A stretch of 64,000 nucleotides of DNA. Source: Ipomoea triloba. Lineage: Eukaryota > Streptophyta > Magnoliopsida > Solanales > Convolvulaceae. The stretch spans positions 841,443 to 905,442 of the forward strand of contig NC_044916.1 of the NCBI RefSeq assembly GCF_003576645.1. The letters are read 5' to 3'. A program made the position numbers and the translations under genes. The notes below the pieces were generated by a model that was not told where the DNA came from, ran no database searches, and saw only the letters and a program-made list of their open reading frames with translations. Of this stretch, positions 13,457 through 26,900 are shown piece by piece; the first letter of the stretch is position 1; each line of letters starts with the position of its first letter.

Positions 13457-14125
13457 ATGAATTCTTTTATGATGCTGATAATTAGATATAGCCATGCATG
13501 TATATATGATATATTTGATTGTATTGAGTACTATTGATATCGTGTTATACCCAATACAACTTACAAATATTATACATGATTTTTCTATGTATTATTCACA
13601 TGGTAAACTTTTCATTGTTGTTGTTTATTATTATTAATTGATAGCATGACCTAACATATATATATTATCATGCATGGTGCAAGGGCACATGGTGCTCCAT
13701 GAAAAGGCTAATAAGGATATAATATCATATAATAAATGGAAAGAATATTTGAAAGTAGTTTGGGATTTGTGGTTTCAATAAAATGTTTGAAATATTTTTT
13801 GATGTGTTTGACATTATGTATTTTAATTAGATAGTTGTTAAGAGATTCGTTAATTAGATTAAAAATCAATCAATTAAAACAATAGACCCTAACTAAAACT
13901 TATTTTTAAAAATATCTTTAGTTATTGCTCTTGTATTTGATTAATTAATTATAAAAATTATAAAAAAAATATGACTTCAAATTTTCTCATATATATAGGG
14001 AAGATTCAAGTGAGAATAAATCCCTGTAAAAAGTTTGGATTAATCTCGTTCATTCATTTAATATAATTAATGGTTGGAAATTAAATGAAAATTTCAGTGA
14101 CCAGCCCACAATGGGTTGCCACGAC

Positions 14126-14128
<3 letters not shown>

Positions 14129-14185
<57 letters not shown>
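14129..14185. repeat. (AT)n microsatellite
   Basis: Uninterrupted AT dinucleotide run of about 57 bp. Confidence 0.95.
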
Positions 14186-14188
<3 letters not shown>

Positions 14189-14693
14189 TAATTAGGTTGT
14201 CGTCTAGGCGCCCGACTAGCACGTAGCGCCTACTGCAATCATGTATAAGACTTAAAGTATTGGTTATATCTATAATTTTGTTATGACTCGTTTTTATATT
14301 AGATCCGACGACAAGTCTCACAAGAGACCAGCCCATAATTCAATTATAGTCAACAAGATTAGTAATTTTCATATGAGAGAAGGAAGGGGTCTCAAAGGGC
14401 GGGGCTGACCAAGTAGATGGATTATTATTTTTGTACTTAAAGGTCACGAGTTTGCAATTAATTTTTGTCAACACTTCCTCGTCAAAAGTGTGGATTAATC
14501 ATATTCATCCATCAAGGTTGATCAATAATGGTTTAAAAATAAGAAAAAATGAGATAAACACGAAGACATTTTTGTAATTATTATAGTGCATTCGCGGATA
14601 ACTAATATTGAACACATGCACTTAATACACTCATGAACTTGTAACTACAAGGTCATGAATTCGAATTCCAACCCTCTTGGTTTGAGTCGGTAA

Positions 14694-14825
14694 ACTATGG
14701 ACCTAGGTTTACTTCATTGTGGTCCTTTGCCATGCTAGGGTCACAAGGCGGGATTTGAGCTGTTCAGCTATGGACCTAGGTTTACCTCATTATGGTCCAT
14801 TGTTAGCTAGGGTCACAAGCTAAGG
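14694..14825. repeat. Short direct repeat with SINE-like flank
   Basis: Two copies of a unit starting CTATGGACCTAGGTTTAC and ending GCTAGGGTCACAA lie about 74 bp apart. The preceding sequence has a B-box-like GAATTCGAATTCC motif, so the pair may be part of a tRNA-derived SINE. Confidence 0.45.
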
Positions 14826-15798
14826 CAGATTTATCCTATGCTAGGGTAGTTGTTGTGGGTTTCCTTCGTCACAAAAAAAAAATCAAACAATAGCCCATGA
14901 TGGGGTTGTTCTATGGTTTTTTTTTTTTTTTTTTTTTTTTGAACAACCATGACAAAACATATATATTGAATTATTGATGAATTCTTTTTCCGAAAATTTA
15001 CAATAGAATTTTTTTTTTTGAATGATTGACACTGTAAACTAGTATGCAATAATATAACACTGTGTGCTTCGACGCTGTAATTAAAAAAAAAAGTATTCAC
15101 TTGTTTATTTCCTTTTTAAAACCTTTTTATTAATCTTTGATTAATCTACAACGTGACATTGTACGGTATTGTTGAATTAAATAGAGTTCAAAGTATTTTA
15201 TATTAATGGTTGAAAATGGCAGATATATAAAACAAATCTGACATGCATATACTATACATATATAAATAAAAGATAATATAGTTATATTAACTCCTTAGAC
15301 AAAGGAAGGGGCAATGTGATGCAGAAACAAAAATAAAAAAGAGTGCTCCAAAAGGATGCATGGCTAAGGTGGAGAATTATTATTGTATCAACATATATAT
15401 CACAGTCCAATTCTTGTTAATATTTTTTCAGTCGAATTTTTTCACAAATTTTTATAATATGATTTATTTTTCATGTGTTACTTATAAATTATTACACAAA
15501 AATAGTAAGAATTTACTCAATGTGCCATCTTAAAAATTAAAGTAGGTGCCAATTTATTTACGTAGTATTTATTTATTTTTTGCAAAAAAAAAAAAAAAAA
15601 AAAGTAGAAAGTCGATCGCATTGTTCAAGGAATCTCGTCAACCTTTACACCCTGTACGTTCAAGTTCAACTCTGAACCCAAAAAAGTTCCTGAAACGTTT
15701 AAGGAAACAGGCTTATTAAACTACGTAAAACCGGAAACTAGAACCTACACTACAATTTTATTATTTGCATTTTGTCTAAACAAAAGCAAGTTTGAATA

Positions 15799-15805
<7 letters not shown>

Positions 15806-15852
<47 letters not shown>
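15806..15852. repeat. (AT)n microsatellite
   Basis: AT dinucleotide run of about 46 bp. Confidence 0.95.
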
Positions 15853-15860
<8 letters not shown>

Positions 15861-16454
15861 AATCCTAATTATATGAAAATTTGTGGACAAATTTAAACCA
15901 TTGATCTGCAATATCTAATTGATGAAAAATTAAATAAATAAGGTCATCCACATTAGTGAATTTCAGTGTGATTTTTAGGAAATGTGAGTGATGTGAAGGA
16001 GAGAGATTGAAGAGAAAGAGAGAACAAGTGAGAACCTCCTGCAATGAAGTTTTTTTTTGTTTTTTTTTTTTTTGTCTCTGATCGTGAGACCCACCGAAAA
16101 GAAGAGCAGCCGAAAGAAATTGCATAACGCCGGCCAGGTTACAGTAACTTTTATTTTCCTGACAGACATCCTTTTACATTTTTTCTATCATTTTCCTTTG
16201 ATGTCTTTCTCTTGCTCTCCTCTAGTTGGCACCTCAAAAAAGGATCTAAAAATCTCAGATACCCTAAAGGTCAATGACCAATCACTTTGAGGTATAGTGA
16301 GAACAAGGGTATTAGGTGCGGATTGAAACCTTAGATTTTTTTTGGGTGTACATATACAAATCAAACAATCTGGTATACAAAATTATTAGTTCCTTACAAC
16401 CTTATATTTACATACAAGAACCTCCATATATGGAGCAGTAATCTCCAGTTGCCT

Positions 16455-17450
16455 TTAATCCTCTTCCTGAAGGTGAATGCTTAGCTGGTTCATTTTTTTA
16501 CTTGATTTGGGAGATCTATTGCTTCTGGAGAGGAAGATCTCGGGCCTTTTTGTAACCCGCTTGCTCGATTCCAGCTCCTTGCAATTCATTCTATGCCTCT
16601 TCCCTACAAGATGGGATTTCAAATTATTCTCACTAGTAGTAGTGACTTGGCACACAGCACAAGTCCATTCTCTCTGAATCAACATTGAAGAATTTATCTC
16701 TGGGATAAATTTCTCTTCTGCAGAAATGGCCACGGGGATTCCCTTCACCCATGGAGCTTCGGTTTCTTGTTTCCGCATCTCTCCTAAGTTGTCAGCAGCC
16801 CTTTTGACCTACAATCAAGACATGAAATTACAATCATGGCTACATTTTCTTGAAGGGAAGCAATGAATCCAAAAAAAAGACTGAAAATCAGAAAACAAAG
16901 TTGCAGTATTACCATTGTTTCCTCGGTTTCTTGTTCTGTTTGTGAGGATGAATATAATATAAACATAAATGTGCAGTCCAACTATCAAATGGAACACATG
17001 ATTCAATTTGATATCAGAGCCATGCAAAAGGAAAGTCAATTGGCCCGCACACGCGTATGAACATGAATATAATATAAACATTTTATTTGGATGGAGCACA
17101 TGATTCAATTCTGTTGTCTGTTCCTTGGCTTCGTAAAATAAAAAGAAATCATTGCAGAGGACATACTAACAGAAACAGAAAAATTGACATACTAGGTTAC
17201 ATCCTATGTAATGAAGTTTAATTAATTGTTCCACAACTGATAAGATAAGAAAGCAGTTAACAATAAAGACTCAACATACAAGTTGATTCTGAGCATAAAG
17301 AGCTCGAGTAAACTGGGAAAGAATGCAGTGCATTTTCGCGCCCAAGTCTGCATTAACGAGACAATCATAAGCATAACAAGCGCCATTGAATTCCGGTATC
17401 ACCAACAAGCTAAGAAAGTGCCAACCAGTTTTATGTAAGGCCATAGAGGA
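16455..17450 (-). pseudogene. Copy A: broken HVA22/zinc-finger gene
   Basis: A 5'-truncated paralogue of the two intact genes to its right. The HVA22-domain exon (about 17276-17446) still reads NGACYAYDCLVNADLGAK, but a small insertion of about 5 nt upstream shifts the frame and the acceptor site is lost. The exons for the first membrane hairpin are absent. One micro-exon remnant lies near 16910-16950 (QETEETM). The last exon (16455-16808) encodes one C2H2 finger (CAVCQ...HLVGKRH) and then a +1 T in a T-run throws it into the alternative frame, where it stops at once; all later fingers are deleted and the sequence jumps to the shared 3' UTR. A shortened ORF of 107 codons remains, but I judge it non-functional. 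Confidence 0.85.
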
Positions 17451-17459
17451 CATATAATT

Positions 17460-18650
17460 AATAATTAATTTGATAAAAAAAATAAAATAGAAGTGAAATT
17501 ACCATGTTAATCTTGTTATTAACACTCAACAAACAAAATTCTTAATCGAGGACTAAAGTGGGTAAAACCATTAAAGTCGAGAACTAAATAGAGTACAAAA
17601 AGTCACTTAGGACTAAATTGAGTAAAACCACTATAGTCGAGAACTATATTGGTATTAACTCAATTTTTTTTCCTTCAAAACTTCATATATGTGACAATTT
17701 GAGCTGCTTATGCGAACAATTATGGACTAACTTTTAAATAAATAAATATATTTTTACTTTAAATTTAAGTTTTTTATGAACCCAGAAGTTAAAAGAATTT
17801 GAAAAAGAAACGCACGCATGCAAGACGCGTGCAGGGTGTGTGAAAAGCAGTTTTGGTGCCTTCTCTGGAATACCATTTGTTCAGTTTGCATGGACAGCTC
17901 AACTAGTTACAGAAGTAAATTTTGTTCCAAGAGATCAAAGTCTAATCTCTATTAATAAATTGAGTCACCATAATTTATTCATCCACAATCTTATTGAGTT
18001 AAGGGGTTGTTTGATTGAGTGTAGTTTGGGGGTAATTGAAATTCATTGAATTGCAATTCAATGAATTCCCAAATTACATTGCTTGCTTGGAGGAAATTGC
18101 AATTGGAGGAAATCCACGGTCCATTCTTTGCTTATTTCTATTAGCATTTTCTTATAATTTTTAAATTTGATTTTTTTTGTGTGTTTAATAGTACGGAGTA
18201 CTTTTAATGTAGTTTCTAAATATATAAATTTCAAATACTAATTTTAAACATAATATTATGAAAAATTAAATTGTAAATAACTTCATTTAAGACTTAACTG
18301 AACCCGACACATAAAATAAGATGGAAGGAGTATTATTTTCCTACAATAATACCAATATACCATCAGAATTTGTGATGGGTAATGATGGGTGTGGCAAAGG
18401 AGTTACTTTATTTCATTATAAGTTTGAACGTCAAACTTAAAGGCCCCTCACACCTATGCCCTTGGCTTTTGTGAATAGAAATGAATCGTGGGATGTGTCT
18501 TAATGACGCAGTGATCTGAGTGCTATGTTTTTTTTCCAAGAGTCTCACCTCCTGCCTCCAATTTGAGATTCTATCCTATGTGGGATTACTACATCCCTTA
18601 CACTCAAACTTTCAACCATAGAGTTATGCCTTGAGGACAACTTCATTTCA
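17460..18650. other. Spacer between copies A and B; no gene
   Basis: AT-rich DNA with a SINE-like fragment near 17888-17960 and a short foldback around 18044-18066 built on TTGAATTGCAATTCAA. No supported ORF. Confidence 0.55.
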
Positions 18651-19023
18651 TTATATTTATGTATAGTGACACTAGACTTGTAACCACAGTTGAAATAAAG
18701 TCACACCTTCACCATAACAATATGGTATACAAAATGCTATTTTTAGACTTCCCTCCCAGCTTTACAGATCAAACAATCTGGTATATACAAAATTATTATA
18801 TTGTGAAGTCTACTTTCTGATTATTATAGAGACCTTGTGCTCCAAGAATTAGAGTGAAGAATATGTAAATCAGAAGAGTCCAGATTTCTCAATATTTGCA
18901 TACTACACAAAGCTGAGAATTACAGCATAGTTCCATACACCCTTAGATTTTACATTCAAGAACCCCCATATATGGAGCAGTAATTTCCAAAATGCATATG
19001 TTTTACCCCATCAGAATGCCCAT

Positions 19024-21966
19024 TTATTTGAGGTTAGATAAGTGCTTTTTCCCCTTTAAGTGAGCCACCATGGCAGCCTTACATGGAGCCCAAATATTAC
19101 AGAGGCCACAATATAGATTGTAATCTTTACCAACACTAGCATTATTCCCATTTGCTCGAATTCCTTTTTGGTCGGGCGCCTTCTCTTCGTTACCATTAGT
19201 TTTCTGCTTTGATCCTCCGTTTGCTGGGGAGTTCGGCCTTGCTGGCTCGTTTTTAACTTGGTATTGACGACCTGTCGCCTTCTCTGCTACCATAACACTT
19301 GTTTGTTTGAGGTTAAGGTTAGACAAGTGCTTTCGCCCCTTCAAGTGGCACGACATGTCAATCTCCCTCGAACACCAAATATTGCAGATCCTGCAATATA
19401 GCCTAGGATCTGCACTAACACTAGCTGCCTGTTTTGATCCCGGGTGTTCTGGGACCCACTTGATTGGTTTCAGCTCTGCGCAATTGGTTTTATGCCTCAT
19501 CCCTCGAAGATGGCATTTCAAATCATGCTCACTAGTAGTAGTCACTTGGCACACAGCACAAGTCCATTCTCTCTGAATTAGCTTTGAAGAGTTTATCTCG
19601 GGGATAATTTTCTCTTCTGCAGCGTTGGCCCCGGGGATTGCCTTCACGAATGGAGGCTCAGTTTCTTGTCTCTGCATCTCTCCTATGTTGTCAACTGCAC
19701 TTTTAACCTGCAATCAAGGCCCGAGAATCCGAGATTACAATCATAGCGTGTTCTTGAAGGGGAGCAATGAATCCAATACAAAAGACTGAAATTCAGAAAA
19801 TGATGTCACATTGTTACCTTTCTTTCCTCGGGAATTCCTTGTTTTGTTGTCTGTTCCACGGCTCTGATATCTAAAGACTGCACAATGCAATAGCGACAAT
19901 TTGTTGTCATGAGAGTTAAGGACAACATAGAATCCAACGAAAGACTGAAATTCAGAAAATGAAGTCACATTGTTACCTTTGTTCCCTCAGTTCCATGTTC
20001 TGTTGTCTGTTCCATGGATTTGAAATCTTTAGACTGCACAAGGCGAGAGCGACAATTTGTTGTCGAGTCGAGAGAATTAAGGACAAAGAATCCAACAAAA
20101 GACTGAAATTCAGAAAAACGAAGTTGCATTATTACCTTTGTTTCCTCGGTTCCTTGTTCTGTTGTCTGTTCCATGGCTTTCATATCTATAGACTGCATAA
20201 GGCAATAGCAAAATTCGTTGTCAGGAGAGTTCAAGAACACAAACGACGAAACGTTATGTAACATGAACACCATTTGCAAAAGAGGTCATACTAACTGAAC
20301 CAGCAAAATCCACAACTGAAGTTCAGGTTTCTGTACTAGGTTACATCCTATGTAATGAAGTTTACTTGTTCACAACAGACAAGATCATTAAAAAGAAAGA
20401 ACACAAAATTGACCATACAAGGTGTTTGTGAGCTAAAAGCGCGTGGCTAATCTGGGAAAGAATGCAGTGCAGTTTCGCGCCCAAGTCTGCATTAACAAGA
20501 CAATCATAAGCATAACAAGCGCCATTGAACCGAGGTACCACCAACCAGAAGGTGCCAACCAGTTTTATGTAAGGCCACAGAGGCACCCTGCAGTGATAAA
20601 ACTCACTATCAGTTACGGGACATAGTAAGATGTGTTCTGTCTAAACTAAAAGTTCTGTAACGTAAAGTGTATGCGAGCAGAATACTTCTTGACGGGCGGG
20701 CCATAAGCAACACATGTGCTCATATATATTATGCTAAACACTCAAGATCCAAGTAGAGTAGAAGCAAATTACCATTCCATTACTCTCAATGTATGCTCAA
20801 AGAGAGATACAATGGAGAAAACAGTCCAATAGGTGACCAGCTTTCTCATGTGATGCTTGGAACCAGTCTCAATTGCCCTGATTGAAGCACACCTGTTTAT
20901 TCACAAGAAAAATCCCATTTTTTTCAAGCCATGATGGATCAAATAGGAGGTAAAAATATAGAGATTTTCCCATTTTCAATCCCATTTCTCAAATAAAGAT
21001 TCTCTGTTCGCCCATAACCAGTGTTGCAAAAATCCCGCTGGACCACCTAGCGTATCACCTTAAATGGTGGTCTAGGCGACCACCTAGGCCGCCAACCAAC
21101 GCCTAGGCCGCTTAGGCGCTGCTGCCTAGGCCTCCTAGGCACCGAGTAAGCCGCCTAGAGGGCCAATTAACTATTGTTCTTTTTTTTTTTTAATAGGTAT
21201 TTCACTCAAAACAACGTTGTGAGCGAAATAACACTAAATTGTACAAACTCTATATTTTTTTAGGTTAATATTTAATATTTTAGTATTAACTATTATATAA
21301 TTTATAATTATTAGTCTTTAACAAATTAAAGATACTTAAACAAATTTTTAAAAATAAAAAATACATTGGCGCCACCTAGGCGCTGATTAATCCCCTCCTA
21401 GGTGTCCTAAGCGCTCCTCGAGGGCTGATGAACGCCTAACAATTTTTTCAACCATGCCCATAATTGATCTACTCAAATTAAGAAAGTCAATAGACCACCC
21501 CATTAGAGTCAAACTTGTAGTTACCAAATTAATGGATGACCGTCCAGATTATCATTGCCATTTAAAGTGAATCAAGCCATCAAGAATATCAAGGAAAGAA
21601 CAAAACTTTTGGCAGTAAACAAGAACAAACAACCTTTACACATTTCACTTTGCAACACTGCAATAATATACAATCTAAATCAAAATATAATGAAATAAAT
21701 AATCAAGACTGCAACTTTAATCTTCCAAACAAGAAAAAGGAATTTCAAGAGAAAACTTACAGAGGATAAGCCAGAGCAATCATAGGCCTGCAAGCAGAAG
21801 ACAAAGCAGTACATTTATACCGTCCATATACGTATATACAGACATCTATACTCTCTATAATGTATGTATCCATTTATACAGATTCATGCAGTTCAGAAAT
21901 GAAGGAAAAGATGGATTACCAGGCAAGGAAATCAATGCAGATAAGCCCAAATTGCAGAAGACCCAT
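19024..21966 (-). CDS. Copy B: HVA22/REEP-domain protein with three U1-type zinc fingers
   Basis: Eight exons: 21920-21966, 21761-21787, 20773-20892, 20419-20587, 20136-20192, 19977-20033, 19818-19877, 19024-19707; all phases close to give 406 residues. Residues 1-121 form a TB2/DP1/HVA22 domain (start MGLLQFGLICIDFLAW, then ALAYPL, SIRAIETGSK, VPLWPYIKLV, NGACYAYDC). This family shapes tubular ER membrane and is stress/ABA-linked in plants. Three micro-exons of 57, 57 and 60 nt each encode a version of (A/S)(M/V)EQTT(E/K)(Q/H)G. The last exon carries three C-X2-C-X12-H-X5-H fingers of the U1/JAZ (zf-met) type, known to bind RNA, often double-stranded. I chose the MGLL start because it is shared with copy C, whereas an upstream ATG is out of frame here. 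Likely an ER-anchored RNA-binding protein, by inference only. Confidence 0.82.
21018..21455. mobile_element. hAT-type MITE in intron 2 of copy B
   Basis: Flanked by an exact 8-bp target-site duplication GCCCATAA (21010-21017 and 21456-21463), the hAT hallmark. The ends are weakly inverted (GTTGCAAAAAT against GTTGAAAAAAT), and the body is rich in CCTAGGCG-type palindromes. The paralogous intron of copy C lacks it, so it arrived after the gene duplication. Confidence 0.8.
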
Positions 21967-22315
21967 CTGAGAGGTTTCTTCTATGATCTTCTCTCGGATT
22001 TTCTAAGGACGTACGATGATGTCTTGAGCTGCCCAGACATGGCAAGACTGCAAGAGACGACGGGAAAGTGATTTTTGTAGGGAGAGGAAATAGGGGTACC
22101 GAAAATGTTCCTGACTTTTACAATAATTGCGGAAATGCCACGGAGATTTGAGGAAATGAACAGCGCGTGAGGTGCAAACACAGAGGACAATTTTGGGATT
22201 TCAATGCGTTGACGGTACACTTGCCTTTCTTCCGAAAATCAATAATGAACTTCGTGAGTAAGTAAACTACAGAATCTACTCGTACCATCTGTCCGTACAG
22301 TTATTTGTCATTTAT

Positions 22316-23600
22316 TGGTTCAGTAAACAGTATTTGAGACAAATATCTCATTAGATTTGAGTTAAGTAACTATACATTATCTATAAATTTTTAAAAATGA
22401 AAAGTTTTTATTTTTATTGGCAATCCATAAATTAAACAATTAACACTTTCACATTTATTACTTACCTCTAAAATAACCAATTATACCATAAGCTAATTAA
22501 ATTTGTGCAATAAAATTTAATAAGTCAAATCTAACAGGCAATATCCAACTAATTTAATACTCCGTATCTCAAACCTATACCCAAAAACACAAGTTTATAG
22601 ATAATTGTACTCTAACTTCATAAACAAATTAATAATATAAGCAAATCATACACAATCCTGATTTTTTGATTCATTAAATTAAATAATTTTTTTGGTGACT
22701 ATTTAAGTACTAATCATTATCTCCACGGAGAATATATTCAATTAGGAAATCGTGTTTGGTTTAAAACCCAATGGTACGTAATTTTGTGACCTTTTCTAGG
22801 TTCTAAACACTTTATGCTCTTTTATATATATAGGCCTAAACTAATTTTTAGACCCACTATTATAATTTGGCCTTTGCTGTTATTCTTGGGTTTTCAAGAA
22901 TATGATATAATCATAGGGTGCATTTTCAGATTCGAAAAGTTTGGATGTAGTTTTAGTGTTTTACATAGATACACTTTGTAATTTTATGTAATGCATGTCC
23001 TCATTTTACCAATATACCAATATACTACACAAACATATTTGAATAGAAGGAGTTTGATTCCTTTTACATACGATCTAGCGTTCCAATCTTGTAAGTTGTA
23101 AACTTGATCGTTGTAGATTTGACCATTATAAATGAAGTAAAGTTTTACCAATCACTATATCTTAGGTTACATAGACCAAATTAATAAGTGAACACTCCCA
23201 AAACATAACTCAAGTGGTCAACCAATCTAAAATAAGTTCATAAATAACAGGAGATAGGTAATTAAGTTAAGGCGTATTGTATAGTAATACACCCTACAAA
23301 ACTATTATTGAACACTAAGAAACCAAAAGCATTACTAGGAAACAAGTCCAGCACATTACCTTTCGAAAATGTAATGGCGGCTTAAGAAAATAAAATTATA
23401 CCTTCGCTACTAATTATAACTTTTAGCGTAGTAATAAACGACAGAAACAATGTTCTTTCACCCAGGTTTCCCACCTTAATCCACAACAGCCTTGGAAAAT
23501 GTGGCCTCAAAACCTCAACATCATCTATAATGTTCTTGGAATTGGCTGAGTTGATGCAGATGAGAATAATCAGCAGGATTTCCCCTTCTGATTGCACTAA
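22316..23600. other. Spacer between copies B and C; no gene
   Basis: AT-rich DNA with no recognisable ORF. A small ORF at 23382-23597 (minus) has no identifiable domain. Confidence 0.55.
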
Positions 23601-23981
23601 GTATTCCCTGAATTTCCTTGAAGGCGTGATTTTATTTCATTATACTTACCTAACAATCGAGACGCTAAACCTGGCTGGCCCTCCATACTTCCACCCGCCA
23701 TCCTTGTAACCATTGATGAAATAAAGTCACGCCTTCGCCACAACAATCTGGTATACAAAATTATTATATTGTGTGACTTTCTGATTATTATAGATTTATA
23801 ATGACCTTGTGCTCCAAGTATGCAATGATTTGAACACTCAAAGTTAGAATGAAGAAATTGTAAACACAAGAGTCCAGATTTCTCAATATTTGCATACTAC
23901 ACAAAGCTGAGAATAACAGTACTTAGATTTACATACAAGAACCCCCATAGATGGAGCAGTTTTTTCCAAAATGCATATGTT

Positions 23982-26900
23982 TTACACCATCAGAATGCCC
24001 ATTTGTTTGAGCTTAGACAAGTGCTTTCTCCCCTTCAAGTGAGCCACTAAAGCAGCCTCGCATGGAGGCCAAATGTTACAGAAGCTACAATATGGTTTAG
24101 AATCTGTACTAACACTAGCATCGGTTTTCTGCTTTGATCCTCCTTCTGCAGGGGCATTAGGCTTTGCTGGCTCATTTTCAACTTGGTTTTGAAGACCAGT
24201 TTCCTTCTCTGGTTTTGCTGGTTCATTTGGAATCATAATGCCCATTTGTTTGAGTTTAGACAAGTGCTTTCTCCCCTTCAAGTGAACCACTAAAGCGGCT
24301 TCGCATGGAGGCCAAATATTACAGAAGCTACAAAATGGTTTAGAATCTGTACTCACACTAGCATCGGTTTTCTGCTTTGATCCTCCTTCTGCAGGGGCAT
24401 TAGGCTTTGCTGGCTCATTTCCAACTTGGTTTTCAAGACCCGTTGCCTTCTCTGGTTTGACATTAGTTTCCTGCTTTGATCCTCCTCCTGCAGGTGTGTG
24501 ATTTGCGGGTTCATTGGCCATCAAAATGCCCATTTGTTTGAGTTTAGACGGTTCATTGGCCATCAAAATGCCCATTTGTTTGAGTTTAGACAAGTGCTTT
24601 CTCCCCTTCAAGTGAGCCACCAAATCAGCCTCGCTTGGAGGCCAAATATTACAGAAGCTACAATATGGTTTAGCATCTGTACTAACACTAGCATTGGTTT
24701 TCTGTTTTGATCCTTCTTCTGCAGGGGAATTAGGCTTTGCTGGCTCATTTTCAACTTGGATTTGAAGACCTGTAGGCTTTGCTGGCTCATTTTCAACTTG
24801 GATTTGAAGACCTGTTTCCTTCTCTGGTTTTGCAGGTTCATTGGCCATCAAAATGCCCATTTGTTTGAGTTTAGACAAGTGCTTTCTCCCCTTCAAGTGA
24901 GCCACCAAATCAGCCTCGCTTGGAGGCCAAATATTACAGAAGCTACAATATGGTTTAGCATCTGTACTAACACTAGCATTGGTTTTCTGTTTTGATCCTT
25001 CTTCTGCAGGGGAATTAGGCTTTGCTGGCTCATTTTCAACTTGGATTTGAAGACCTGTTTCCTTCTCTGGTTTTGCAGGTTCATTGGCCATCAAAATGCC
25101 CATTTGTTTGAGCTTAGATAAGTGCTTTCTCCCCTTCAAGTGAACCACTAAAGCAGCCTCGCATGGAAGCCAAATATTACAGAAGCTACAATATAGTTTA
25201 GAATCTGTAATAACACTAGCATCGGTTTTCTGCATTGATCCTTCTTCTGCAGGGGCATTAGGCTTCGCTGGCTCAATTTTAACTTGGTTTTGAAGACCAG
25301 TTTCCTTCTCTGGTTTTGCTGGTTCATTGGCCATCAAAATGCCCATTTGTTTGAGTTTAGACAAGTGCTTTCTCCCCTTCAAGTGAACAACTAAAGCGGC
25401 CTCGCATGGAGGCCAAATATTACAGAAGCTACAATATGGTTTAGAATCTGTACTTACACTAGCATCGGTTTTCTGCTTTGATTCTCCTTCTGCAGGGGCA
25501 TTAGGCTTTGCTGGCTCATTTTCAACTTGGTTTTGAAGACCTGTTTCCTTCTCTGGTTTTGCTGGTTCATTTGCTGTCATAATCCCCATTTGTTTGAGTT
25601 TAGACATGTGCTTTCTAGCCTTCAAGTGGGACACCACATCAGCCTCCCTAGAAATCCAAATATTACAGATGCTGCAATATGGCCTAGGATCTGCACCAAC
25701 ATTAACAGAACTTTCTTCTTCTCCAGATGCATTCGCTTGGATCTTCTCCTGCTTACCACTGGTTGTCAGCTTCCATTCGCCTTCTATGGGTGCGTGCTTT
25801 GCTGACTCATTTGTAACCTGATTTGGAAGACCGGTTACCTTCTCTGGTTTGACATCGGTTTCCTGTTTTAACCTTCCTCCTGCAGGTGCATGCTTTGCTG
25901 GTTCGTTTTTCACTTGATTTGGAAGATCTGTTGCTTTGGGGGAAGAAGATCCTGGGTCTTTTGTGACCCACTTGATTGGTTTCAGCTCCGCGCAATTGGT
26001 TCTATGCATCTTCCCTCCAAGATGGGATTTCAAATTATTCTCACTAGTAGTAGTCACTTGGCACACAGCACAAGTCCATTCTCTCTGAATTAGCTTTGAA
26101 GAATTTATCTCTGGGATAGTTTTCTCTTCTGCAGCGTTAGCCACAGGGATTCCCTTCACCCATGGAGCTTCAGTTTCTTGTTTCTGCATCTGTCCTATGT
26201 TGTCAACTGCACTTTTAACCTACAATCGAGGCAGGAGATTATAATCACGGCTACATGTTCTTGCAGGGGAGCAATGAATCCAAAAAACAGACTGAAATTC
26301 GGGAAAATGATGTCACATTGTTACCTTTCTTTCCTCGGTAATTCCTTGTTCTGTTGTCTGTTCCATGGCTTTGAACTCTTTAGACTGCACAAGGCGAGAC
26401 TGCGAGAGCAACAATTGGTTGTCGAGATAGTTAAGGACAACACAGAATCCAACAAAAGACTGAAATTCAGACAACAAAATTGCGTTATTACTTTTGTTTC
26501 CTCGGTTCCTTGTTCTGTTGTCTGTTCCATGCCTTTGATAGCTATAGGCTGCATAAGGCGACAGCAACATCCGTTTTCAGGAGAGTTCAACTGTTCAAGA
26601 ACACAAAAGATGAAACGTTATGTAACATGAACGCCATTGCAAAAGAGGTCATACTAACAGAACCAGCAAAATCCACAACTGATGTTCAGGTTTCTGTACT
26701 AGGTTACATCCTATGTAATGTAGTTTACTTGTTCACAACAGATAAGATCATAATCATAAAAAAGAAAGACAAAATTGACCATACAAGGTGTTTGTGAGCC
26801 AAAAACGCATGGTTAATCTGGGAAAGAATGCAGTGCAGTTTCGCGCCCAAGTCTGCATTAACAAGACAATCATAAGCATAACAAGCGCCATTGAACCGAG

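Larger units (their letters stand above)
9640..16340. other. Intergenic, AT-rich; no gene seen
   Basis: The first 350 bp are GC-richer and belong to the MADS promoter side. The rest is AT-rich with homopolymers, simple repeats and SINE-like fragments. No ORF with recognisable protein similarity occurs on either strand. Confidence 0.55.
18650..22315. repeat. Segmental duplication unit B (paralogous to 23600-28345)
   Basis: Similarity to unit C runs from the 3' flank (motif CTGGTATACAAAATTATTATATT) through all introns to about 300 bp upstream of the start codon. Introns, spacing of exons 1-4 and the promoter-proximal sequence are conserved, so the duplication is of genomic DNA, not retroposition. 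Confidence 0.85.
23990..25620 (-). repeat. About 240-bp zinc-finger cassettes in tandem
   Basis: The phrase AAAATGCCCATTTGTTTGAG recurs at about 24524, 24566, 24851, 25091 and 25331, and close variants at about 23995 and 24237. Undisturbed spacing is 240 bp, i.e. 80 codons: one finger plus one linker. The cassettes around 24600-25080 are almost identical, indicating recent unequal crossover or gene conversion. Confidence 0.9.

Noticed and set aside
14094..14336. Minus-strand ORF with a long Ile-Tyr run
   Set aside because: The run is a translated (AT)n microsatellite.
16863..17060. Plus-strand ORF over copy A
   Set aside because: It lies antisense to a recognisable micro-exon remnant and has no known domain.
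24498..25805. Plus-strand ORFs of 70-92 codons across the finger exon
   Set aside because: They are antisense shadows of the 240-bp cassette and repeat with the same period.
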